This document shows, one piece after another, positions 1 through 5,856 of a stretch of 5,856 nt of DNA (position 1 is its first letter; each line of letters begins with the position of its first letter). A program made the position numbers and the translations under genes. The notes beneath the pieces were generated by a model. The model made no database searches and was not told the DNA's origin. It was given only the letters and a program-made list of their open reading frames with translations. The stretch is from NCBI RefSeq assembly GCF_039812505.1, contig NZ_JBDIAQ010000188.1:1-5856 (forward strand). The letters are read 5' to 3'. The DNA comes from Intrasporangium_A sp039812505 (GTDB lineage: Bacteria; Actinomycetota; Actinomycetes; Actinomycetales; Dermatophilaceae).

Positions 1-1886
1 ACGGACACGGGCGAGGACAGGTTGGCGCTGTCGTCGGTCGCGCGCACCTTGATCGAGGACGCGCCGACCCCGTGGACCACCCCGGTGTACGACCAAGAGG
101 TCGTCCCGGTCGCGCGGTGGTAGGTCGTGCCGCCGTCGAGGGAGACCTCGACCGAGGTGACGACGCCGCCGCCGGTGTCGCTCGCGCTCCCGGTGACCGT
201 GACCTGCGACCCGTTCTGGAGAGTGGCCCCGGCTGCCGGGGCGCTGATGCTCACCGTCGGCGCCTGCGTGTCGGTGCTCTTGGCGGGCATCACCAGGCCG
301 GACATCAGGGTGGTCGGCAGGACGCCCATGTCGGCGAGCATGTTCAGCGTCGCCTGCTGGATCCGGCTGTCCGGCGGGTTCGAGTTGTCACCGTCGTGGT
401 ACTGGTCCAGCGCCCAGCCCCACTGCACGGTCCCGGCCCCGAAGACCAGGGCACCGCTGGCGGCGCGGTAGAGGGTCACGCTGTGGGTGGTCGTGCCCGG
501 CGCCACCTGCGTACCGGCCGCGTTCTGGACCAGCTGCGGCGTCGGTCCTGTGGTGGTGGACAGGCGCATCAGCCCGGCCGGCCGGGCCCCGTTGTCGAGG
601 TCCTCGTCCGACTCGTAGCCGACGGTATGCGGCGCCAGGGTGGCCGAGCCGCCGGCCGGCAGGCTCGCCAGCGACGTGCCACGCCAGAGCCGGGTCTTGC
701 CCTCGGCGGCCGAGACCGTGATCGCGAGGTCGGTGAAGTTGGACATGTAGATCGTGCCGGTCAGCGAGTTCTCCGGGTTCGACCCGTTGGGGTAGGCCTG
801 GCTGGGATCGCGCCACGTGCTCGACCCCTCTGGGTCGGGATCGATCTTCGCCGGCTCCCAGCTGTCCTTGTAGCAGACCAGGGTGCGGTTCGGCGTGCTC
901 GTCCCGTCGATGCTCGGCGCCAGCCGGGTGTGCCAGTACACCTCGTTCCCGGAGAGGAACATCATGTTGACCCCGGCGTCCCGGGCGGCCTCGACGTGCT
1001 GCCGCTCGGGCAGGGTCCAGTACTCGTCGTGGCCCACGGACATGAAGACCTTGTGGTTGGTCAGGGTCGTCGTGCCGGTGCTCACGTCGGTGTCGGTCGT
1101 GTAGCTGACGTCGACGCCGTTGCGCTCGAGGAACCGTAGCGTCGGGTACTCGTTGCTGAACAGGAAGTCGCGGCCGTTCTCCCAGCCGCGGGTCGCGAAG
1201 GGCCGGTTGTAGCTGATCTTGTAGGCACGTGCCTGCGAGGTGCCCAACGGGTTCGGCGAGACGTAGAAGTCCGACCCGCCGTACGTGTTGTAGGCCTGCC
1301 AGGTCGCATCCGAGGTCTTGAAGATGACGTCCGAGTGGCTCGAGTCGTTGCGGACGATGAAGGTGATCTGGCTCCAGGCGTTGCCCTGGTTCAGGGTGGC
1401 GATGTAGATGCCCGAGACCGCGGTCGAGGGGACCGTCCACTGCGCCGACTGGGACCAGTTGCCGCAGTCGAAGTTGTTCGTCGAGGGGTCGGTGATGCAG
1501 GCCGGCTGGCTCTTGGGGCTGCTCACCGTGATCGTCGGGGCCTGGCGGCGCGCGCCGTTGCCCTGGTAGTAGCCGAGCCGGTAGATGTTGATGTTGTACG
1601 GCGCGTTCGTCTCGGCCTTGATCTTGAACCCGATCGTGCCGCCCGGTACCGTCGAGATCGACGTCGCGAAGCCCTGGATGGAGTCGTCGCCGGAGTTGCC
1701 GTTCGACAGGTCCCACTCCGACGGAGGGTTGCCCGGCTTGCTGTTCTCGCACACGACTGGGTTGCCGCTGGCACACGGGTCTGCCGCGTGCGCCGGTGGC
1801 ACGGCTACCAAGCCGGTCAGGATCAGGGCCCCCGCCCCCACTCCTACCGTGAACCTCTGCCGCCATGACCGCATGACTGCGCGCAT
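1..1886 (-). CDS. Secreted N,N-dimethylformamidase large-subunit-like protein with Ig-like domain, 3' end cut by window edge
   Basis: The first 628 residues are visible; the rest lies beyond position 1. Residues 1-34 are a Sec signal peptide: Arg-rich start, hydrophobic core GVGAGALILTGLVAV, and an AHA|AD cleavage site. Residues 55-180 look like a beta-sandwich (SEWDLS, SIQGFATSIS, IYRLGYYQGNGARR) with Cys pairs C38/C46 and C130/C141, plausibly disulfides. Residues 185-530 resemble the C-terminal domain of the N,N-dimethylformamidase beta subunit (TSDATWQAYNTYGG, VGHDEYWTLPER, FLSGNEVYWH, VQWGWALD). Residues 541-628 begin an Ig-like domain (APTVSISAPAAGATL, VEVSLDGGTTYH). The true dimethylformamidase uses iron held by two Tyr and one Glu; the Tyr of HDEYW (Y289) is a candidate ligand, but I cannot assign the full site. 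The first ATG (1884-1886) is preferred over one 4 codons later because GGAGAG lies 5 bases upstream of it. No small-subunit gene lies upstream. The substrate is unknown, and true formamidase activity is doubtful for an exported protein of this architecture. Confidence 0.88.
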   Translation of the reverse strand, partial: MRAVMRSWRQRFTVGVGAGALILTGLVAVPPAHAADPCASGNPVVCENSKPGNPPSEWDLSNGNSGDDSIQGFATSISTVPGGTIGFKIKAETNAPYNINIYRLGYYQGNGARRQAPTITVSSPKSQPACITDPSTNNFDCGNWSQSAQWTVPSTAVSGIYIATLNQGNAWSQITFIVRNDSSHSDVIFKTSDATWQAYNTYGGSDFYVSPNPLGTSQARAYKISYNRPFATRGWENGRDFLFSNEYPTLRFLERNGVDVSYTTDTDVSTGTTTLTNHKVFMSVGHDEYWTLPERQHVEAARDAGVNMMFLSGNEVYWHTRLAPSIDGTSTPNRTLVCYKDSWEPAKIDPDPEGSSTWRDPSQAYPNGSNPENSLTGTIYMSNFTDLAITVSAAEGKTRLWRGTSLASLPAGGSATLAPHTVGYESDEDLDNGARPAGLMRLSTTTGPTPQLVQNAAGTQVAPGTTTHSVTLYRAASGALVFGAGTVQWGWALDQYHDGDNSNPPDSRIQQATLNMLADMGVLPTTLMSGLVMPAKSTDTQAPTVSISAPAAGATLQNGSQVTVTGSASDTGGGVVTSVEVSLDGGTTYHRATGTTSWSYTGVVHGVGASSIKVRATDDSANLSSPVS

Positions 1887-2064
1887 CTTCGCTCTCCACC
1901 CCTCGGAGGGACCCACCCAGATCCCTTCGACTGTCAATGTAGGGGCCGACGGTGCCCGGGCGCTTGAGAACTACAGGTTTCACAGAGTATCTTCAGCGCA
2001 CCGATGCGGACATAGCCGGATTTGTCACGCGGGATGTGCTAGAAGGGCAGCACCTCCCGCAGGC
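1887..2064. other. Intergenic region between pth and the secreted-protein gene
   Basis: This 178-base gap has a stretch (about 1930-2028) noticeably richer in A/T than the surrounding genes, as expected of a promoter region for the minus-strand gene that starts at 1886. A perfect TTGACA hexamer reads on the minus strand at 1932-1937, but no recognisable -10 follows at 16-19 bases, so I do not call a promoter. The pth-proximal end holds a hairpin, listed separately. The gene-proximal end carries the GGAGAG ribosome binding site (minus strand, 1892-1897). No small open frame here has coding character. Confidence 0.6.
2029..2060 (-). terminator. Hairpin just after pth, probable terminator
   Basis: The arms 2029-2040 and 2049-2060 pair in 11 of 12 positions (GCGGGA-x-GTGCT with AGCAC-x-TCCCGC), with one internal mismatch and an 8-base loop. 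The hairpin begins 4 bases after the pth stop codon, the usual place for an intrinsic terminator. The following bases on the minus strand (GTGACAAATCC) are not a T-tract. That is common in high-GC actinomycetes but leaves termination efficiency open. Confidence 0.55.
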
Positions 2065-2658
2065 TCACGGCGCGTGGAAACGCTGCTGGCTGTCCACCAG
2101 CCCGACCGCGACAAGGGACTCCACGGCATCCGCTCCCTCGCCGACGACGACGGGCAGGTCCTTGCGCTCGCTCGCCGAGAAGTCCCGCAGCACGTAGTCG
2201 GCCGGGTCCATCCGGCCCGGCGGGCGACCGATCCCGACGCGCACCCGCAGGTAGTCCTTGGTCCCGAGTGACCTGCTCACCGAGCGCAGCCCGTTGTGTC
2301 CCCCCTCGCCGCCACCACGCTTGAGCCGGATCGTGCCCGCCGGGATGTCGAGTTCGTCGTGCACGACGATGAGCTGCGCCACCTCGAGCGAGTAGAACCT
2401 GAGCAGCGCCGACACCGGCCCGCCCGACTCGTTCATGTAGCTGCTCGGCACCGCGACGACGGCGCGCGGGCCGGGCGCGCCACCGGGCGCGACGCCGAGG
2501 CGCACCTCGCACACCGACGCGCGGGCCTTGTGTGTCCGGAACGACCCGCCGCCATGGCGCGCGACGAGCTCGGCCGCGACCATGGCGCCGACGTTGTGGC
2601 GGTTGCCCGCGAACCTCGGGCCCGGGTTGCCCAGACCGACCACGAGCCACGTCTCCAC
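2065..2658 (-). CDS. pth: Peptidyl-tRNA hydrolase (Pth)
   Basis: This cytosolic enzyme cleaves the ester bond of peptidyl-tRNA released from stalled ribosomes, freeing tRNA for reuse. The 197-residue length is normal for bacterial Pth. Family signatures run in order: VVGLGNPGPRF at 6-16 (N11), NRHNVGA at 19-25 with the catalytic His H21, SYMNESG at 73-79 (substrate-binding N76), VVHDELDIPAG at 98-108 (D101, partner of the catalytic His), and GGGEGGHNGLRS at 115-126 (N122). All key residues known from E. coli Pth are present. The start is GTG at 2656-2658; the frame has no other start that keeps the first beta strand intact. No clear Shine-Dalgarno sequence precedes this GTG. The gene lies 82 bases downstream of rplY, behind a strong hairpin, and ends in TGA. 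Identification is firm. Confidence 0.97.
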   Translation of the reverse strand: METWLVVGLGNPGPRFAGNRHNVGAMVAAELVARHGGGSFRTHKARASVCEVRLGVAPGGAPGPRAVVAVPSSYMNESGGPVSALLRFYSLEVAQLIVVHDELDIPAGTIRLKRGGGEGGHNGLRSVSRSLGTKDYLRVRVGIGRPPGRMDPADYVLRDFSASERKDLPVVVGEGADAVESLVAVGLVDSQQRFHAP

Positions 2659-2666
2659 GGGGCATC

Positions 2667-2695
2667 AGTATGCCGCCCACGCGGGTGACGACGAA
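2667..2695 (-). promoter_or_regulatory. Possible pth promoter giving a leaderless transcript
   Basis: On the minus strand, a -35-like TTCGTC (2690-2695) is separated by 17 bases from a -10-like CATACT (2667-2672). The -10 matches TATAAT in 4 of 6 positions; the -35 match is poor. The -10 ends 8 bases before the pth GTG, so transcription would begin at or next to the start codon. That would agree with the missing ribosome binding site. This is inference from weak matches. Confidence 0.22.
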
Positions 2696-2723
2696 GGGGC
2701 CCGGCTGGTGCCGGGCCCCTTCG
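2692..2723 (-). terminator. Strong GC-rich hairpin between rplY and pth, terminator or attenuator
   Basis: The arms 2692-2705 (CGAAGGGGCCCGGC on the plus strand) and 2710-2723 form a perfect 14-bp inverted repeat around a 4-base loop. The hairpin starts 17 bases after the rplY stop codon and lies before pth. The distal arm, read on the minus strand, ends CCCCTTCG and is followed by TCGTCACC, so there is only a trace of a U-rich tail. The stem strength and position argue for termination or partial attenuation of the rplY transcript. Confidence 0.75.
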
Positions 2724-2740
2724 CAGACGATCAGGGTTGC

Positions 2741-3373
2741 TCAGCCCTCGCCGGCCGTGGCGGATGCCACAGCGTCCGCCGGCGCCCCCTCGGCGGCGGC
2801 CCCGCCCTCGGCCTCGCCGGCCTCGGGCTCCTCGGCGGCGGCCTGGGCGGTCACGTTGACCACGAGCGCCTCCGGGTCGGTCAGCAGCTGGGCGCCCTCC
2901 GGCAGCTCGACGGCACCGGCGAGCACCTGCGAACCGGCCGGCAGCCCCTCGACGGAGACGACGACGCGCTCGGGAATCTGCAGGGCGTCGACCGTGAGCT
3001 CGAGGGTCTGCAGGTCGAGGTTGACGAGGGTGTCGGGGGCGGCCTCGCCCTCGACGTGGACGGAGACCTCGACGTCGACCTTCTCACCGCGGCGCACGAC
3101 GACGAGGTCGACGTGCTCGATGACCGGCTTGATCGGGTCGCGCTGCACGTCCTTGGCCAGCACCAGCGTCTCCGTGCCGTCCAGGGCGATCGTGAGGACG
3201 GCGTTGGTGGTCTTCAGGGCCATCATCGTCGCGTGACCCGGCAGGGCGACGTGGACCGGGTCGGTGCCGTGGCCGTAGATGACGGCCGGAATCTGGTGCT
3301 CGCGGCGCAGCTTGCGAGCCGCGCCCTTGCCGAACTGCGTGCGCAGCTGGGCGGTCAGCTTGATCTCGGGCAT
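2741..3373 (-). CDS. rplY: 50S ribosomal protein L25 (L25/TL5/Ctc type)
   Basis: This protein binds 5S rRNA in the central protuberance of the large ribosomal subunit. At 210 residues it is the long two-domain (TL5/Ctc) form, not the roughly 95-residue E. coli form. The N-terminal 5S-binding domain (about 1-93) shows the family pattern: KLTAQLRTQFGKGAARKLR, IPAVIYGHG at 28-36, and VQRDPIKPVIEHVDL at 76-90. The C-terminal TL5 domain (about 95-177) includes GEAAPDTLVNLDLQTLEL and the LPAGSQVLAGAVELPEGA region. Residues 178-210 are an Ala/Glu/Gly-rich acidic tail, as usual in actinomycetes. The ATG at 3371-3373 is chosen because it gives the canonical MPEIKLTAQL start and has AAGAGAG about 8 bases upstream. 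A longer in-frame start at 3427 adds 18 unconserved residues and is rejected. The gene is divergent from the MFS gene and upstream of pth. Confidence 0.96.
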   Translation of the reverse strand: MPEIKLTAQLRTQFGKGAARKLRREHQIPAVIYGHGTDPVHVALPGHATMMALKTTNAVLTIALDGTETLVLAKDVQRDPIKPVIEHVDLVVVRRGEKVDVEVSVHVEGEAAPDTLVNLDLQTLELTVDALQIPERVVVSVEGLPAGSQVLAGAVELPEGAQLLTDPEALVVNVTAQAAAEEPEAGEAEGGAAAEGAPADAVASATAGEG

Positions 3374-3438
3374 GGAAGCGTCTCTCTTGTCGTGGCGGTC
3401 GGCGGGCCTCGACGTGGGACGCGGCACGGGTGACCGCT

Positions 3439-3461
3439 GTGGGCGCGCGAGGCGCGACCAC
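3439..3461. other. Imperfect hairpin in the divergent intergenic region
   Basis: Bases 3439-3448 pair with 3452-3461 in 9 of 10 positions (GTGG-x-CGCGC with GCGCG-x-CCAC) around a 3-base loop. The hairpin would lie in the 5' untranslated region of rplY if transcription starts near 3511. It may be a leader structure or chance pairing in GC-rich sequence. Confidence 0.35.
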
Positions 3462-3517
3462 CGCGTCGATCACGGACGGGCCACCGTGCACCGTCCCTCG
3501 CCGAGGCAACAGGGCCG

Positions 3518-3546
3518 ATCGTACCCGCCCCCGCGAAGTGCACGAA
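3518..3546 (-). promoter_or_regulatory. Possible rplY promoter
   Basis: On the minus strand, TACGAT (3518-3523, 4 of 6 to TATAAT) lies 17 bases downstream of TTCGTG (3541-3546). The spacing is ideal and the -10 fits the TANNNT pattern common in actinomycetes; the -35 match is weak. It would give an rplY leader of roughly 140 bases. The rest of the 3374-3641 gap must also hold the promoter of the plus-strand MFS gene, for which I see no convincing element. Confidence 0.3.
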
Positions 3547-3641
3547 ATCGCCCACGGGCAGTTGGCGGCATACCTATCCTTTCCACCGGGGGCACGACGC
3601 GTCCCGGGATGGACGGGCGCGTGGCGCAAGGAAGGGGAACC

Positions 3642-4931
3642 GTGTATCTCGCTGACCGCAGCAAACCGACCGTCGAGGACACCGCGCGGCGTCGGGGTCG
3701 CCGGCGGGTCACCTCGACCGTCGTCGCCCTGGGCACCGTCAGTCTGCTGACCGACATCTCGTCCGAGTCGCTCAGCGCGGTGCTGCCGCTCTACCTGACG
3801 GTGGTGCTGGGGCTGTCGCCGCTCGCGTACGGCGTCATCGACGGCATCTACCAGGGCGCGAGCGCTCTCGTGCGCATCCTGGGCGGCTGGCTCTCGGACC
3901 GCACGGACCGGCCCAAGTGGGTCGCCTTCATCGGCTATGCCCTGTCCGCGCTGACCAAGCTCGTGCTGATCCCGGCCCAGGGCTTCGCCGCGATCTCGGC
4001 GATCGTCTCGGTCGACCGGCTCGGCAAGGGCCTGCGGACCGCGCCGCGCGACGCCCTGATCGCCACGGCCAGCGACGAGGCCAGCCTGGGCCGGTCGTTC
4101 GGCGTGCACCGTGCGCTCGACACCGTCGGCGCGGCCGTCGGGCCGCTGCTCGCCTTCGGGATCCTCTGGATCGTGCCGGGCGACTACCGGTCCGTGTTCG
4201 TCGCGTCCTTCGCCGCCGCGCTGGCCGGCCTGGTGGTGCTCGGGCTGCTGGTGCCGGACCTGCGCCCGCGCCGTGACAGCGCCGCTGCGCGGGCCGCCGT
4301 GACCGATGCCGCTCGCCCGGCGCCCGCCCCGAGCGTCCCCAGGCCCTCGCTGCGCCTCATGCTGCGCAGCCCCGGCCTGCGGCGGCTCGTCGCGGCAGCC
4401 GCCATCCTCGGGGTGCTGACGGTCAGCGACGGGTTCCTCTACCTCTCGCTCCAGCAGCGGGACTCGTTCGCGGCGCAGTACTTCCCGCTGCTGTTCGTCG
4501 GCACGAACATCGCCTACTTCAGCCTGGCCGTGCCCCTCGGGCACCTGTCCGACCGGGTCGGCCGACCGCACGTGCTCGTGCTGGGCCACGTGCTCCTCGT
4601 GGCGGCCTACCTGTGCGCGGCCGGGCCGGTCGGCGGGCTCGGGACGACCATCCTGTGCCTGCTCTTCCTCGGCGCGTTCTACGCCGCGACCGACGGGGTG
4701 CTGGCCGCGCTGACCTCGACGCTGGTGCCGACCGCGTCGCGGGCCGTGGGCATCGCCACGACCCAGACGGTGGTGGCCATCTCCCGGTTCGCGTCGTCGC
4801 TGCTGTTCGGGCTGCTCTGGGTCCGCGTCGGCCGCGCCCCGGCCGTGTGGGTCTTCGCGGTCGCCCTGTTCGTGGCCGTACCCGTAGCATGGGCTCTCGT
4901 GCGCAACCTTCGCCCCGCCGTGGAGGCATAG
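3642..4931 (+). CDS. Major facilitator superfamily transporter, 12 membrane segments
   Basis: This is an inner-membrane secondary transporter of 429 residues with about 12 hydrophobic segments in two halves: near 26-52, 60-82, 93-112, 114-130, 155-178, 185-205, then 248-270, 279-300, 309-327, 331-355, 368-394 and 400-420. A basic, Ala/Pro-rich central loop (206-247) links the halves. MFS motif A appears after helix 2 (GGWLSDRTDRPK, 81-92), with an echo after helix 8 (LGHLSDRVGRPH, 299-310). Acidic residues in helix 1 (LTDISSESL: D38, E42) and the helix 4-5 loop DRLGKGLRTAPRDALIA (125-141) recall, from memory, the MJ1317-like MFS subgroup, whose substrates are uncharacterised. GTG at 3642 is chosen for the AAGGAAGGGG stretch just upstream (3628-3637); an in-frame ATG at 3609 would add 11 residues but has poorer support. 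The next gene follows after 5 bases. Substrate and direction are unknown. Confidence 0.93.
   Translation: MYLADRSKPTVEDTARRRGRRRVTSTVVALGTVSLLTDISSESLSAVLPLYLTVVLGLSPLAYGVIDGIYQGASALVRILGGWLSDRTDRPKWVAFIGYALSALTKLVLIPAQGFAAISAIVSVDRLGKGLRTAPRDALIATASDEASLGRSFGVHRALDTVGAAVGPLLAFGILWIVPGDYRSVFVASFAAALAGLVVLGLLVPDLRPRRDSAAARAAVTDAARPAPAPSVPRPSLRLMLRSPGLRRLVAAAAILGVLTVSDGFLYLSLQQRDSFAAQYFPLLFVGTNIAYFSLAVPLGHLSDRVGRPHVLVLGHVLLVAAYLCAAGPVGGLGTTILCLLFLGAFYAATDGVLAALTSTLVPTASRAVGIATTQTVVAISRFASSLLFGLLWVRVGRAPAVWVFAVALFVAVPVAWALVRNLRPAVEA
4922..4926 (+). promoter_or_regulatory. Ribosome binding site for the propeller gene inside the MFS 3' end
   Basis: GGAGG lies within the last codons of the MFS gene, 10 bases before the GTG at 4937. 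The TAG stop of the MFS gene falls between this site and the next start. It decides the start of the downstream gene and implies coupled translation. Confidence 0.7.
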
Positions 4932-4936
4932 CCTTC

Positions 4937-5856
4937 GTGGACTCGACACGGTCCCGGATCGTCGCCGTGGCGGTCATCGCTGCCCTGCTGGTGGCCGGGA
5001 CCGCGCTTTGGATCGCGCGGAGCCGGTCGACGCAACTGGCCGAGATCGCCACTGCACCGACCCAGGCGACCGCGCCGCTGACGCAGGTCGAGTCCGGCCC
5101 GCGGATCATCTTCCGCAACACCGCGCTCGGCCCCGACTACGGCCGGGTCGCGATGGTGCCGCTGGATGACCCAGGTGGCAGCCGGGCGTTCACCGATCTC
5201 AGCTGCGACCGGGTGTTCGGCACGCCGCGCGAGACGCTCTGCCTGGCCTCCGAACGCGGTGTCGTGACGACCTACACCGCCAAGGTCTACAACGTGGACG
5301 GCAAGGTCCGCCAGATCCCGTTGACCGGCAGCCCGAGCCGGGCCCGGCTCTCGGCCGACGGGCGGTTCTCGGCGACGACGAGCTTCGTGGCCGGCGACTC
5401 CTACGCCGAGACCGGGTTCTCCACGCGCACGGTCGTCACCGACCTCAGGACCGGCAAGAGCAGCAACCTCGAGGACTTCACGCTCATCCACGACGGCGCC
5501 AAGATCACCCCGATCGACCGCAACTACTGGGGGGTGACCTTCTCGAAGGACGACAACACCTTCTACGTCACGGTCGCGTTCGGCGGCATCACGCATCTGG
5601 CCACCGGCTCGCTCTCGTCGCGGACGGTGCACACCCTGCGCACCGACGCCGAGTGCCCGTCGCTGTCACCCGACGAGACCCGGGTCGCCTACAAGAAGCG
5701 CGGCGACCGCAGCCCGGGTGACTGGCGCCTCGTCGTGCTCGACCTGAAGACCGGCAAGGAGACCCAGCTCGCCGAGCGGCACAGCGTCGATGACCAGGTC
5801 GAGTGGCTCGACAACGATCACATCCTCTACGGCCTGCCCGGCCAGGGCAGCGAGTC
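4937..5856 (+). CDS. Membrane-anchored TolB/WD40-like beta-propeller protein, 3' end cut by window edge
   Basis: The visible 306 residues run off the right edge without a stop. Residues 8-27 (IVAVAVIAALLVAGTALWIA) form one hydrophobic segment after a short basic N-terminus. No clear signal-peptidase site follows, so an uncleaved anchor with the bulk outside the cytoplasm is most likely. From about residue 55 the chain has beta-propeller repeats of the TolB/PD40 kind: LSADGRFSATT (138-148), FSKDDNTFYVTV (202-213) and LSPDETRVAYKKR (243-255). Strand-turn units VVTDLRTGK (166-174) and VVLDLKTGK (266-274) lie exactly 100 residues apart, consistent with two blades. Cys residues at 90, 102 and 240 could form a disulfide. 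GTG at 4937 is chosen for the GGAGG site 10 bases upstream. It lacks any visible enzyme motif; a binding or scaffold role linked to the MFS protein is inference. True TolB/Pal function is unlikely in a Gram-positive. Confidence 0.82.
   Translation, partial: MDSTRSRIVAVAVIAALLVAGTALWIARSRSTQLAEIATAPTQATAPLTQVESGPRIIFRNTALGPDYGRVAMVPLDDPGGSRAFTDLSCDRVFGTPRETLCLASERGVVTTYTAKVYNVDGKVRQIPLTGSPSRARLSADGRFSATTSFVAGDSYAETGFSTRTVVTDLRTGKSSNLEDFTLIHDGAKITPIDRNYWGVTFSKDDNTFYVTVAFGGITHLATGSLSSRTVHTLRTDAECPSLSPDETRVAYKKRGDRSPGDWRLVVLDLKTGKETQLAERHSVDDQVEWLDNDHILYGLPGQGSE

Noticed and set aside
72..1139. Long open frame on the plus strand (355 codons)
   Set aside because: It is antisense to the secreted-protein gene, is Arg/Val/Gly-rich and has no motif; it is a product of high-GC codon bias.
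1932..1937. Perfect minus-strand TTGACA as a -35 box
   Set aside because: The bases 16-19 positions downstream (GGGTCC region) contain no -10-like hexamer, so it was not called as a promoter.
388..1983. Long open frame on the minus strand (531 codons) with Arg/Gly/Pro-rich product
   Set aside because: It lies out of frame over the secreted-protein gene. Its product is low-complexity with no family motif, whereas the competing frame has a signal peptide and recognisable domains.
3374..3427. Longer rplY start 18 codons upstream
   Set aside because: The added residues are unconserved. The internal ATG at 3373 matches the usual L25 N-terminus and has its own ribosome binding site.
2528..3433. 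Plus-strand open frames across pth and rplY
   Set aside because: They are antisense to two firmly identified housekeeping genes and show only reverse-frame composition.
3609..3641. Upstream ATG start for the MFS gene
   Set aside because: It is in frame, but has no good ribosome binding site; the GTG at 3642 has AAGGAAGGGG directly ahead.
3084..4949. Open frame of 621 codons on the minus strand
   Set aside because: It is antisense to the MFS gene and out of frame with rplY. The product is His/Arg/Gln/Gly-rich and resembles no family.
4679..5632. Open frame of 317 codons on the minus strand
   Set aside because: It is antisense to both the MFS and propeller genes, which are supported by motifs, ribosome binding sites and codon pattern.

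Overview
The window is about 70% GC, with codons that strongly prefer G or C in third position and frequent GTG starts. With the kinds of proteins present (an L25 with a long acidic tail, a secreted dimethylformamidase-fold/Ig-like protein, a membrane-anchored TolB-like propeller), this points to a chromosomal segment of a high-GC actinomycete. A Propionibacteriales or Micrococcales member such as a Nocardioides- or Intrasporangiaceae-like organism would fit, but the sequence alone does not fix the genus. There are no tRNA or rRNA genes, insertion sequences, CRISPR arrays or phage genes.

Layout. Positions 1-1886 (minus strand) hold the first 628 residues of a large secreted protein whose C-terminus lies off the left edge. 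It has a signal peptide, an N-terminal beta-sandwich, the N,N-dimethylformamidase large-subunit-like domain and an Ig-like domain. Positions 1887-2064 are a relatively AT-rich intergenic stretch with a hairpin just behind pth. Next come two housekeeping translation genes on the minus strand: rplY (ribosomal protein L25, 2741-3373) and, downstream of it, pth (peptidyl-tRNA hydrolase, 2065-2658). A perfect 14-bp hairpin sits between them. Positions 3374-3641 form a divergent promoter region. On the plus strand, an MFS transporter (3642-4931) is followed after 5 bases by a membrane-anchored beta-propeller protein (4937 to beyond the right edge). The spacing indicates an operon with probable translational coupling.

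How the genes work together. rplY and pth both serve translation: L25 binds 5S rRNA and Pth recycles peptidyl-tRNA. They are neighbours in many bacteria. The strong hairpin suggests that pth is at least partly separated from rplY transcription. The MFS/propeller pair probably forms one functional unit at the membrane, with unknown substrate. The secreted dimethylformamidase-like protein is an accessory gene with its own upstream region.

Overall this is mostly ordinary chromosome. No clearly new system is visible. The items most worth a second look are the secreted dimethylformamidase-fold protein, the MFS/propeller pair, and the rplY-pth junction, where a strong terminator and a possible leaderless pth start lie within 83 bases.
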